Part shown: positions 13,526-26,000 of the stretch, in pieces
How the letters are laid out: each line of letters begins with the position of its first letter
Numbering within the stretch: the stretch's first letter is position 1
Origin: Eretmocerus hayati
Taxonomy: Eukaryota > Arthropoda > Insecta > Hymenoptera > Aphelinidae
Assembly: GCA_029851415.1 (NCBI GenBank)
Contig: CM056744.1
Coordinates: 98,365,338-98,429,337 of the forward strand
Length of the DNA stretch: 64,000 nt
Reading direction: 5' to 3'
Position numbers and translations under genes: made by a program
Notes under the pieces: model-generated
What the model saw: only the letters and a program-made list of their open reading frames with translations
Told to the model about the DNA's origin: nothing
Database searches by the model: none

Positions 13526-14210
13526 CCTGTAATTCATCAAACACACCATCAATATTTTTGCTCATACATCTAATTCTAATCCGTCCATATGGGCATGGCT
13601 AAATATTACACAGACAGCCAAGATCCAAAACGCCCTTCCAAAGTAAGCTATACCTTAGCGCAACTCGTTACCGCAAATCACAAAGTCTTCAAATCTCAAA
13701 ATTACAACAGCACGACAAAACGTTAACACGATAAACAATAACGTAAATAAAGTCGCGTAGTAGAGATAAGTGATTTCGGAGTAAAAGAACAGTACAGTGC
13801 AATACAGTACAGCGAACGGAGCAGACGATATGGCAGGCTATGATGCAGGGGTCGCTGGCACGGAGCAAACGGGGCCCCTGAACAAAAGATCAGACAAGCC
13901 AACAAGGCAAAACTAATTCATGTCTAAACTAACATCTCAACAACCCCTACAAAAAACCCCAAATCGAAAAAACCTAGCCTTTTTAAACTACATGAAATAG
14001 TCAAGGTCTAAAGATCCGTATCAAAGCATCGATAGCCAAGGTGGCATTTTAACCCCAAACTCAGGTCACGCGCGAATTCGATTCTCAGTAACATATTCGC
14101 GCACTAAGAAAATTGTAACTCATAACCAAAACAAACGTCTCGAAATGAACAATTTTAACAATCAAAATTAACATTTTGATAAGTGTTTGTTTTAATCAGC
14201 CGGGCTCACC
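13526..14210 (-). promoter_or_regulatory. 5' UTR intron of GIGYF
   Basis: The start-codon exon is preceded by an acceptor (TTACAG ending at 13527), and a good donor CAAG/GTGAGC lies at 14210/14209. The simplest model is a non-coding first exon ending at 14210 with the promoter near 14.25-14.4 kb. Inferred from splice signals only. Confidence 0.45.
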
Positions 14211-16114
14211 TTGTGCAAAACGTCTGCGAAGATTGGAAATTGGAGAGCCTAGTTAGACAACGCACCAATATGGCCGACACACGAGCTTTTTGGGGTACTA
14301 CAAAAAAGTCGCCGTACTGTTTTTTAGTTGACGGATATATATAAACAAGCACACGAAATAGAAAGTGTATTAGTATACGAGTGACAGAGGAATATATATC
14401 TTTGTTGAGAACAAACGATGAGGCAGTATTATAGTTAAGTAGCAGTGCACTTGCAACAATTCAAAACGTACGAGAGAGGTTGTGATTCGATGCGCCGAGG
14501 GCTGAGGTGTACGAAGAAACAGTGATGATGGCAAAAGGATACGAGCGAGAACACAACATTCACGTCTATTCGAGCCTGCAATGAGCTCTGACACGCGTGC
14601 GCGCACGATTTTAATACATTTACAACTTAGAATGTATGTATATGGATTTTGGATACTAATACGAATGAAAGATCTTTGTTGCATGCATCCCGCGATTTGT
14701 AAATAAACCGAATGGGAATGGCATGCATTATGCACTATTGCCACCCACGAGATAAGTAACTACGGATGCGACCTGCGGAAACTTGTTCCATTGGACATAT
14801 GGACCATGGACGCATATTACGCAAAGGGCGATGACCTCGGCGATGACCGCAGAAGTTTTCCATCACAATCATTATTACAGGTAATTTCAACATTTTTTGT
14901 GATTAATATTATCAATTTTTAGGTTGACACTGAAATTAGTAAGTAATTCGTCAATTCCGCAAGGTATTCTCCGACCACTATTTATATCTATCCATAGGTT
15001 TATTTTCTGTTTCACAGATATAGTTGAGAAAGGATAATATTACAATGGTTATATATATATTAGGTCCAAGAAAAATCTTTTCCGTTACCGAAGTTTATCT
15101 GAGTGATTCTGCTGTCTGAAAACGTCAGTGTCATTTATATGAACCACCTAATCCTTAATTCCTTAATCTAATTCCATAAAGCCAATGAGGAGCTCCCGTG
15201 ATTTTGAGAATTTTTGAAATATTTTGTAATATACCAGGAGAGAAGTTGGTTGCTCCTTGGATTGCTCGTCATATATGACCATCACATATTCGAAATCTTC
15301 GTTTCCATGAATTTGCAATAGTTATTAGCCAATACCCGATAATGGTGAGAGGATCAAGTCCACAGACCACTAATAGTGCGAAAAAGAAAAGAGAAATATC
15401 TATTATAGCCTTCCTGTTGCCATCGATACCACTGCATGTAACTCACCAAAGCTCAAAATCTTTGTTAATACAAAGTTCTTGAGCAAAATGACAATCGATT
15501 TAATTTTTTGACCACCAAAGTGGCGATTCAACGCTCATCAAGTATTGTAAAAGTTACGAAAGCTTTTGCATTTGCGGAGAAAACCGGGCAAAACACCCCA
15601 AAAACCACCCCTACGCTGGCTTTCATGTGAGCCCCGTGTATCATTTGAAATGTCCTGAATACCATAAAAATCATCGTCTGAACTAGAAACGAAAATGCAT
15701 CCACATGCCAAAAATTATGAGTCTGTCATTGCATTCTTCACAAGAATCCAAAGCTTGAGAAGCACAACATTTTTGGAGCAATTCTTAGGATTTTCCGCAA
15801 GTTTCTTTGACCGCAACCGCATTTCTCACGAGAATCAGTGATTCGATACGGGACCCACTGGATTTGAAATTCCAAATCAAGATCTCTGAAATTCGAGTCC
15901 AAATTGCATCCTGAACCGTTCTATCTAACACTTGTAATTTTTTTCTTGTGAGAAAATTAGCCTACTGAAGAAGCACATCATCAAAAGATTGCTGAGCTCA
16001 GACCTTCTCATGAACGATATCCAATAAAGCAAATTTTTTCGAACCACTGCATTTGATTTCTATCGTATATGTTTTTTCCCAAAGAAGGAGGTCTAAGAAA
16101 TTTCAATGATGAGA

Positions 16115-16922
16115 TAAGGTCAGTGTGCCGAACTTGCCCCCATTAAGCCATTTTCTTAATAACTCTGGCCCATCTCAATATTTTTCAACGCACTTTAGCT
16201 TATTTCAAAGCTTGTCTCAAGACATTCAAAATAAGTTGAAGTACATTCAATTTGGGCCAACTGGAGCTAATTCTCCCAAAAGGTGATTTTTGAGAGTTCA
16301 CAAAAGTGTGTACCCAACTTGCCTCCATCATTTAAAACCATGTAAATTGGCGATAAAGTGAATAAAATCGCTTTGATCCGTTTTGATCACCGTGCAGCGA
16401 CATTTGTAGCTTTTAGCTGATCCAAGACACTGTTTCCGACCTATTTTGATGCGGTAAACACGTTCTGTGTGTTGAAAAAACCATGCTGCACGCATTTCCG
16501 AGATAACCATATGGGGACATGTTGAGCACACTCCGCGATGTCGGCCTTCTTGGTTCCCAAATCATCATCGTGCTTTTGTACGTAAAATTGCCCCAAATCA
16601 GGGTTTTACTACTTTAAAGAGCGGATTCTGAAGGTCTTGAGATAAGGAATCGAATGCGCTGAGGTACGTAGAGATTGATCAAATGAAAATAAATTGGCAC
16701 CGGTTTGACTGGACGTGATTTCCTCGGCAATTTCTTAGCCGTGCAAACAAGAAAAATGGAAAAATCACTTAAAATTGTTTGGGAAACGCAGAAACAATTC
16801 GGAGGCGATCCGAACTACTCACTTTCTAATATTTTAACATCTTAAACGTAGAAAAATATGCGGGAAGGTAACGAATGCCTCTTTCATGGGGGTAAGTTGG
16901 GCAAGTTGGGTACATTTACCTT
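16115..16922. mobile_element. degenerate TIR element (about 0.8 kb)
   Basis: The left end AAGGTCAGTGTGCCGAACTT is matched in inverted orientation at the right end, where the complement reads AAGGTAAATGTACCCAACTT, with a conserved CTTGCCC core. An internal copy of the ACCCAACTTGCC motif lies at about 16313-16325. No transposase frame survives. Superfamily not assigned. Confidence 0.45.
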
Positions 16923-17727
16923 AATATATTCACCCTTCCCAAATAATGATGACCTTAACGACTCAGAATGATTTTGAAACACGGGTTCGAAGCCATTAAA
17001 TTTGTATATTCAGATTGGGCAATATTATTAATTCATATCAATCTACCTGACCCCATAAAAAAGTACTAATCCGTGGTACAAATAACTCCAGTACTGAATA
17101 ACTCCTCTGACCTTCTCTTTTGACAGACAAATGTTTCATACACAATTATCCAATTGATCCACCATGCTCCTCACGTGGAATGACTTCTACCAGAAACATC
17201 TGCGTATTTTGATGATACATTTTACGCTCCCAGGCTACTTTCCAAGTCCTGAATACGACGACCATTTCCGAGGAAAATCTTTACTCAAGACTTTTTACTC
17301 CCAAAGTTCGTATTCTTGACTCAGTGACACTAATATCCTTGCCGTTACACCACTTGTCAGCATTGTTAAAAGGTCAAATAAATTGGTAAAAACGAGTTTT
17401 AGACATCGCTCTGACTGATATCGAAATTATTGAGTTAAAAAACCAATAGATCAAAAATACTCTGTGCATACGATCTCATCTTCGATTTGAATCGCTTCCA
17501 ATTTAATTATGTCTGAAACCACACAATTAGTCTCCAAGATAGTCTCTCTAATACAGCACGTATTAGGAATGTTCAAGAAAAAAAAAACGTAGAGTGTTGC
17601 ATGGGGCATTCGCGAATTTGTGTATTACGCATTGTGACAACCGGCCGCGAAAAAGTTCGGCGCGCTGCCCGCGATCGAAACGATTTGAAACGTTTCTGAT
17701 GCCACCGCGCGCATAAGGAAAGCATAT

Positions 17728-17976
17728 ATGCTTGATATCATATGTGCATGCATTCCTTGTGTCCTCTTACTACTTGCGACGATGCATCAGGTTTTGACAA
17801 GTTTGGCAGGGGGCGGGGCGACCACGGGAAATCGCGGTGTACAGCCAATCCATCCCAGATTCACCGTAGAGACGGTAGAGGCCCTACCTTATCGCTCACA
17901 CGGACACAAGTTTCGTCACCAACACAAGCCACCGTACAAGATTTTTCTAGGAAAAACGCCGAAAATCGCAGAGTAG
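17728..17976 (+). CDS. small open frame, 82 codons, signal-peptide-like start; doubtful
   Basis: I do not recognise this frame. It starts with a hydrophobic stretch (MLDIICACIPCVLLLLAT) that could act as a signal peptide, followed by a Gly/Ala patch and a basic His-rich tail (HGHKFRHQHKPPYK). It sits in a CpG-richer island than its surroundings (about 17.64-17.98 kb), and GGTGAG follows the stop at once. It could be a short secreted protein, or chance coding in a promoter or 5' exon of an unrecognised transcript. No homology claim is made. Confidence 0.2.
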   Translation: MLDIICACIPCVLLLLATMHQVLTSLAGGGATTGNRGVQPIHPRFTVETVEALPYRSHGHKFRHQHKPPYKIFLGKTPKIAE

Positions 17977-20006
17977 GGTGAGAAATAGGTGGTCCGAGCG
18001 TCGAGTGGGGAGACGTGGAAGTAGAATAAAAGCGATGAAATGAAAAAAGTATCTCACCTGATTCACTTATCTGCGGCTTCTACGGCACGACATCACAGTC
18101 CTAAAATGAACTTTAAACTTTGCTCATTGATCAGTTAGCTCATTGAACGACTGATTATTCAACGAAGCAAACATTTCTCAATCAAATGTTGTCGCTCGTA
18201 AAATGAGTGAGCCATTTCACAAATTGTAGTTTATCTTCCGATTAATGAGTCTATCCCGAGGATGCGAATTTAATGACGTGAGAAAATTCTTTGCAACCAT
18301 ACAATAGTACATCTTGAACCGAGCTTATGTTATGAGGTTGTTGCTCGCTTCTAATATTTGGTTTTCATCCTGAGCTGTAGGCGAAGATTGAAATAATTGC
18401 TCGGAAGCGGGGAATCTCGTGAAGCATGCGTGAATACTATTGCTTTTAATTTTGTAGGCACCCGTATGTAAATATATACTGGGTAGAAATTGTCACAAAT
18501 GAAGAATTCTTTCAAACATATTTGACATAATTTTGAGATATCGACTCGCAAAGCATATTAGATAAAAATTTCCCGTCAATCGACGGTTTTGCCTTCAAAG
18601 GCGAAGTAAACATGTGAATGTAATGAGAAATTATTACACACGCCAATTGAAAATGTTTCCTTCAGTAATCATTTTCCTAGAAATTATACATAATACATAT
18701 TAAATCTTTTACCTGTTGCTACAGTTTTTCGAATTGTCCGTGATGTTTGTTATCGAATGCTTTCACGAGCCTGAATTGTTTCTTTGCTTTCAAATTTCCG
18801 ATCGATTCTTATTTTTACCAAGATGTTGCGCATGTCCTTCAGTCCTTAAGATGGTTTTTGGAGGGGATTAATTTGCTTACAACAAGGCTGGTCCATACGT
18901 TTATTCAAACTAGAGTGATTTGGGTCAAAATAATTGAATTTTGCACAAAATTTCCTTGATATAGATCTCAGTCCAAAACAATAACAAATAGTCGAAACGA
19001 GAACAGTTATAAGTCATTGATTGTCCCAAAAAATTAAAAAACACAATAATAAACCATGACATAGGAAAATTGTCTTACTACATTTCAAGTCATAAAAAAT
19101 CAAATAAAAACTACGTTGCGATCCTAATGTACTGCAATAACTATATGATATGAGTTAGCAATTCTACTGCTGTCTAATTTGCCCGCAAATCATTTGTTTA
19201 CCCATATCAATATTATCATAAGATCTTGATACAAAATAATAACACCCACAGAATGTCATATCACTCAGAACACTGAGGTTTTGAAATTTATCTATTATTC
19301 ACATATTTTAGATTTTGAAACATTATCACACGATATTTAAAGCTAACTCAGTTTCCAAACTTGGATCTGCAAACAGAAGTCACGATCGTTGGTTATCATT
19401 GTTTTTTTTCTCAGCTCTCCAAAAATTAATGAGATGATGTACTGAGGTGTCGTAGAATGCTTCGAAAAAAAAAAAACATATCAGAATCAAATTCTCAACT
19501 CATCGAATCATTTACATTCAATTAAAAAGATAAGAGCTAGTCATAAATTTATCAAAAGAGCTTTTAGCCCGTCATATACTGCGCAATGAAACGAAGAGTT
19601 GATGAGTTGTAAAATATCAAGAAAGACCTTGGGAACAAATTAATGATATGATTTCAGAACGATCTTGTAAGCTCTTGGTCGAGTATTGATGAACTAATGG
19701 ATACAGGGTGTACGTCCATAATGTTTTTGAGTCTACTAGATCAAACAAAGTGAAAAACTGATAGATGTTCCAAAGAATTGACCTCGGAATTGGCAACACA
19801 AATTGAATTCGACACTCTATACAATAGAAAACCATCTTTAGAGAGGATTCAAGGTTTCTGAAAGAATGAACGTCTTCCAAAACTTCGATGAAATTAATAA
19901 TCTTTGGGATAGGAATTGTATTATGAAAAAACAAGTTGATCAGCATCGTAAACGCCACGCTGCTCGGCTCACTCTCGGGAACTTTTTGCTCGAAAGCCAA
20001 TCGAGC

Positions 20007-23000
20007 CTATGGTAGACATATCTCAAGCATTTTGCAATGGTTGCGCTGCATCCATTTTTTTTGCAGATTTTTGAGACAATAAGTCTTGACTATCTTCTTT
20101 TGATCCACGTGAGTGACTGAGGCCATTATTGGAGATAGTATGAGGATTGTTTGTCCTGCAAAGTTTATCTGAAACACAACCAGAAGAAAAAAATAATGCA
20201 TGAAACGAACTCTGTGCACAGCATGCATGTGTCAATTCAATATCCTTGTTGGATACAAAACCACTGTTATCAAGCAAAACCGGTAAATAAATCAGTCAGA
20301 ACTATTGATATAGATGAAAAAAAGTTCGGGTTTCTCAAGCATTCATTTGAGATGCCTCCGAAGTTCAAAACTTCCTTTTTCCGGAAAAGACTCTAACTCA
20401 TCAAAGTGGAAGTTCAGGCTCGCAGGTGAAATTTTTTTTGCAGAACAATCATTTTGATACAGGATCACGCTCAAATTAGCCGGGACTAACTGAGAATGGA
20501 CTCGTGTCCGGCATTTTTTTTATCTCATCAAAAACGATTGATTGTTTTCTCGCGCATGTCTACGACTTCTGCTTAAGTCTAATAGACTAACCGAACCATA
20601 GCCTACCGTCCATCACCATCCTTTAAGATCTTACAGACTCACCACCAATACTTAATTGGTCAATGCATGAAACGAAGAAAGCACTTAGCTTGCGGATGCT
20701 GGCGATATGCATACGTGACCATTTGTTCAGTTTTATTCAATTTTTTAGTGTAATCAGTTTGCGTGGTTTCGACCCTGAGTGTCAACATCCAGGAGATCTT
20801 TCACGTACGCTCGAAAACGGGTTTGATGTTTGAAAATCTTATTCAATCTCCACGGACTTCATCAGAAACCTATGAAATGTGCCAATCAAGATTAACATGA
20901 CAAGTATCAGGAAATTTTTTCCTCATTTTCAAGATTTCATTTTGATGAGATCAGTTTTGATGACATTTTTAAAAAACCGGAACAACTCATACTACCCTTG
21001 AAAAGTTTGTGTACACCTGAAAAAAAATTTCGATTTTGATCACTTGACTGCTCGGATCTCCTTGGTCCAAAATGACTATACTTGGGCTCATTTTGTAGCG
21101 TTTGCTAAGCACTTCAAGAGCTATCTAGTATTTTTTCGCGCAGCTCAATAGATTCTTGCAAAATCAATCTCAAGCATTGTAAAATTCGATGAAAGTTGGG
21201 TCAATACGCAAACCTCCTCGCTCGCGGAGAGTCTAGTGAGAATAGATGGATTCAGATTATTCAAATAGCATCTCAAAGTAGAAGTCAAGAGCTTCAAAAT
21301 TCGTTCTTTAAAGTTATTCTAGCTTATTTCTGGTGTGAGCTGTGACTCTTTTCGTGGAGGAAAATTTTTTTCCGAAAAAAAGGACCAGTCACTGAGAAAT
21401 TATGAATGGACCCATTTTTTCACTGTTATATCTAAGCACTTGATTCCTTCCACTAGCAATACGAGAAAACTTGTTAGAAATCAGAGAAATACCACCGTGA
21501 GCCCGATTTCTTCACCTTTCATGAATTTTGGGACTCTTCTTCGAGAAAATATTTCCTTTTCAAAAACAGTTACAGCTCAGATCAGAAAAAAGCTAGAATA
21601 ATTCTTATCAGAAATGGATTTTGAAAACCTCAACTCTCACTCTGAAATGCTTTTTAAATCACCCTGATCCATCAACTCATGTTTGACCTGCAGAAGTCTG
21701 ATTGTTGGCCCAATTTTCATGAATTTTTCCAAGGATTCGACTTGACCTATTGAGATCTTGTAGAGCTTGAAGAAAAAACTCGCAAAAAAACGTCAAAGTG
21801 CTTGAAAAATGTGACAAAATGAGCCCAAGTAGAGTCTTTTTGGACCGAGGAGATCTGAGCAGTTGAGTAGTCAAAATCGAACATTATTTTCAGGTGTAAC
21901 ACAAATTTTTGACCAGTAGTGTATTAGATTGGAAGCTGCTTTGTAGTGTCATATATTTTGTTCCCATTACAATTTCCGTCATCAAATGAAAGAACGCTGA
22001 TATTGGCTGACGATCTTCAAATTCAAGCAAAAATCAAATTCCTTTAATTGTTTTGCTTTTAAAGAATTGCACGGATATTTCAAATGACTATTGAGATAAT
22101 TATTATGAATTGATATTTCTTCTTCGCGTAAAAGCTAGCTGACTATTTCGATCAGCTGGGAAAAGCATCCAGCATATTACATTTGTCAAGTTATTCTTAG
22201 TTGGCTCTATAAAATCAAGTTGTGAAAAGCATTTCTCCGGCTTACAATCGCAATAACTTGCAATATCAAAACCCTGATGCCTGAGCTCTTGACAATAACC
22301 ATGATATCTTGAATCATGAAATCTAAATGGTTGGTTCAAAAAAATCTCCTGAACTCTTTAAAACTAGAGAATGACGAAACTCATACTTTCAAAAGAAATT
22401 GGGATTTGTTTTGAGTAATATACTTTTAACTCTCGAGAAATCTTGAGGCTTGAAAAAAGCCTATAACTAATGGTCAACAAAAAATGTGAAAATTATAAAG
22501 CTGAAGTTTTTCAGTTCATTCAGTTTTTCTCCAAAATGATATCTTATAGAGGTTTTATAGTCGTGAGAATATATTCCTAGTGTTGGATATTTTTGAGAAT
22601 TCTTTTAAATTTTAGGGCCAAATGTAAATGAAGTAATTTCCAATGTTGGGCATGTCAACTGTATAGTGGAAAATATGACTGAGGAGGAGTGGGAAGGGGG
22701 GAGGAGTATGTCAGCTGGCTCTTGAAATTTAGTCAATCGCGTACTACTCACTTGTAAAGTACCGTCGGTTAACAGCATCATAAGAGCAGCTTCTGTTGAT
22801 ATCCACTGATGAAGATGTACATGTGGTCCAGCACAGTTACATCCTGCATCAGCTTTTCGATCGAGTTTTTCATCCATAAAATCATTACTGATGGACTTCA
22901 ACCAGACAATCTTTTTGATAAGATGATTTGCATGGTTTGAGATAGTATGGTGTGATTCTTGACCCAACTGGTCGGTGTAAACTATGTTGCGGTGGTCGCC

Positions 23001-26000
23001 AAGCATAGTTAAACGAGTCGCATCATTGTACAACACACCAACGCTACCGTTGTACAATTTATATCCAAAACCATAAATGGCAGATTGGTCAGTTGTTTTG
23101 GTGACCCAAATGCGAGGATGATAGTTTGCTTCTGTTTTTTGATCTGAAATATGATTGATAAAATGATGAGACGCCAATTTGAATTAATACAAAAATATGC
23201 CAGTCTAACATGGTTATTTTACGACTTCAAATTAATCACAACAACCCAATCCAATCAAAAGCTCTCTCTTATTCTCGTATTGAAGATTCTTGGGTCATTT
23301 TTGTAAAGATGGATTCGTCCGTTACATTTAGATTTTTATTATGATGGGAGGAACGGCCGAATTGCGAGGCATTCCTTATCGAAGAAAGATTTCTTGACAG
23401 AGCTTCGGTCACTCTGATTGTCTGGGGAACATACATCCCCTATAAAGCCACAGAGCCATCGGGAAGATATCAAGAACCCCATTTCAATATCATTATGAGT
23501 CTCAAATGCAGAGCTGATGGTAGTTTCCATCCTTGTCTCTACACCGTACTAAATTATTTCGACTGTGAAAAAGATGTGTTATATTAAGTGTGTGTTTCGC
23601 CCTGGTCTCTCTCTTGGGCTCGTCAGTGAGACGAAGAGAAACCTGTGTCAGACACTATTGTAAATCGGGTGGATTGACATCAGGTTGAAGAAGGGTTAAC
23701 ATTGAGATTTTTGTGAAACAACCATCAATTACGGTTGCCATCTAGTGATAAAGACCCGAAGCAGGTGTTAAGCTTCGTGTGGTAAACGACTTCATACGGC
23801 CTCATGTCGTTTGGTGGAATAATGAAAATTATACCCTCGCTATGTTTCAAATTATGATGGGAGGAACGGCCGAATTGCGAGGCATTCCTTATCGAAGCAA
23901 GATTTCTTGACAGAGCTTCGGTCACTCTGATTGTCTGGGGAAGATTATGATGGGCCGTTCCTCCCATCATAATTTGAAACATAGCGAGGGTATAATTTTC
24001 ATTATTCCACCAAACGACATGAGGCCGTATGAAGTCGTTTACCACACGAAGCTTAACACCTGCTTCGGGTCTTTATCACTAGATGGCAACCGTAATTGAT
24101 GGTTGTTTCACAAAAATCTCAATGTTAACCCTTCTTCAACCTGATGTCAATCTACCCGATTTACAATAGTGTCTGACACAGGTTTCTCTTCGTCTCACTG
24201 ACGAGCCCAAGAGAGAGACCAGGGCGAAACACACACTTAATATAACACATCTTTTTCACAGTCGAAATAATTTAGTACGGTGTAGAGACAAGGATGGAAA
24301 CTACCATCAGCTCTGCATTTGAGACTCATAATGATATTGAAATGGGGTTCTTGATATCTTCCCGATGGCTCTGTGGCTCTATAGGGGATTTATGTTCCCC
24401 AGACAATCAGAGTGACCGAAGCTCTGTCAAGAAATCTTGCTTCGATAAGGAATGCCTCGCAATTCGGCCGTTCCTCCCATCATAATTTGAAACATAGCGA
24501 GGGTATAATTTTCATTATTCCACCAAACGACATGAGGCCGTATGAAGTCGTTTACCACACGAAGCTTAACACCTGCTTCGGGTCTTTATCACTAGATGGC
24601 AACCGTAATTGATGGTTGTTTCACAAAAATTTCAATGTTAACCCTTCTTCAACCTGATGTCAATGCACCCGATTTACAATAGTGTCTGACACAGGTCTCT
24701 CTTCGTCTCACTGACGAGCCCAAGAGAGGGACCAGGGCGAAACACACACTTAATATAACACATCTTTTTCACAGTCGAAATAATTTAGTACGGTGTAGAG
24801 ACAAGGATGGAAACTACCATCAGCTCTGCATTTGAGACTCATAATGATATTGAAATGGGGTTCTTGATATCTTCCCGATGGCTCTGTGGCTCTATAGGGG
24901 ATGTATGTTCCCCAGACAATCAGAGTGACCGAAGCTCTGTCAAGAAATCTTGCTTCGATAAGGAATGCCTCGCAATTCGGCCGTTCCTCCCATCATAATT
25001 TGAAACATAGCGAGGGTATAATTTTTATTATTCCACCAAACGACATGAGGCCGTATGAAGTCGTTTACCACACGAAGCTTAACACCTGCTTCGGGTCTTT
25101 ATCACTAGATGGCAACCGTAATTGATGGTTGTTTCACAAAAATTTCAATGTTAACCCTTCTTCAACCTGATGTCAATCCACCCGATTTACAATAGTGTCT
25201 GACACAGGTCTCTCTTCGTCTCACTGACGAGCCCAAGAGAGGGACCAGGGCGAAACACACACTTAATATAACACATCTTTTTCACAGTCGAAATAATTTA
25301 GTACGGTGTAGAGACAAGTATGGAAACTACCATCAGCTCTGCATTTGAGACTCATAATGATATTGAAATGGGGTTCTTGATATCTTCCCGATGGCTCTGT
25401 GGCTCTATAGGGGATGTATGTTCCCCAGACAATCAGAGTGACCGAAGCTCTGTCAAGAAATCTTGCTTCGATAAGGAATGCCTCGCAATTCGGCCGTTCC
25501 TCCCATCATAATTTGAAACATAGCGAGGGTATAATTTTCATTAGATTTTTATTATGAACTGAGCGAAAATCATATAAAACCCAGAAAATGTAGAATTCAT
25601 AAGTACGTAAGGGAGACCGGGATGAAATTGGACAATTTTTTCTGTTTTCCATCTCAAAATTTAACTTGAGAATGGAAGCATATGTATGTCTTCCAAAAAA
25701 ATTCCTCCGTTCCTTATAACTGCTAAATCATTCGTGAAATAATTTTCTGATCTCAAGTTTTGATTTTCCTACGAATTCCCACTTTTGGAAAATAGAAAAG
25801 TTTCAAATTCTGTCTCAATCTCCCCTACTCATAGACGATGAAAATTTAATTTCATACTTCAGATTTTCTCATTCATTAAAATGGTACTGTCTTACGAAAA
25901 ATAATTTGATCGTATTGATCGTCAGATCAAGGCTGTTAATTTACGAAGTCGTTACTAAATGATGTATTGATCTGGATCCGATAATATATCAAGACGCGAG

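Larger units (their letters stand above)
14300..20006. other. intergenic region between GIGYF and the polo-like kinase
   Basis: About 5.7 kb with no recognisable coding exons of a known family. It contains a TIR relic (about 16.1-16.9 kb) and a locally CpG-rich stretch (about 17.64-17.98 kb) with a short open frame, both listed separately. The remainder is AT-rich and featureless to me. Confidence 0.5.

Noticed and set aside
19617..20000. 127-codon minus-strand frame just after the PLK stop
   Set aside because: Follows the PLK stop codon in the likely 3' UTR; no domain seen.
22605..23177. Independent polo-box protein of 190 codons
   Set aside because: Its ends match splice sites and phases that join it to kinase exons; it is exon 6 of the PLK gene.
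23345..25540. Viral or polydnavirus-like segment
   Set aside because: Considered because of the near-identical units and flanking repeat, but no viral gene or integration motif is recognisable; it is a satellite array.
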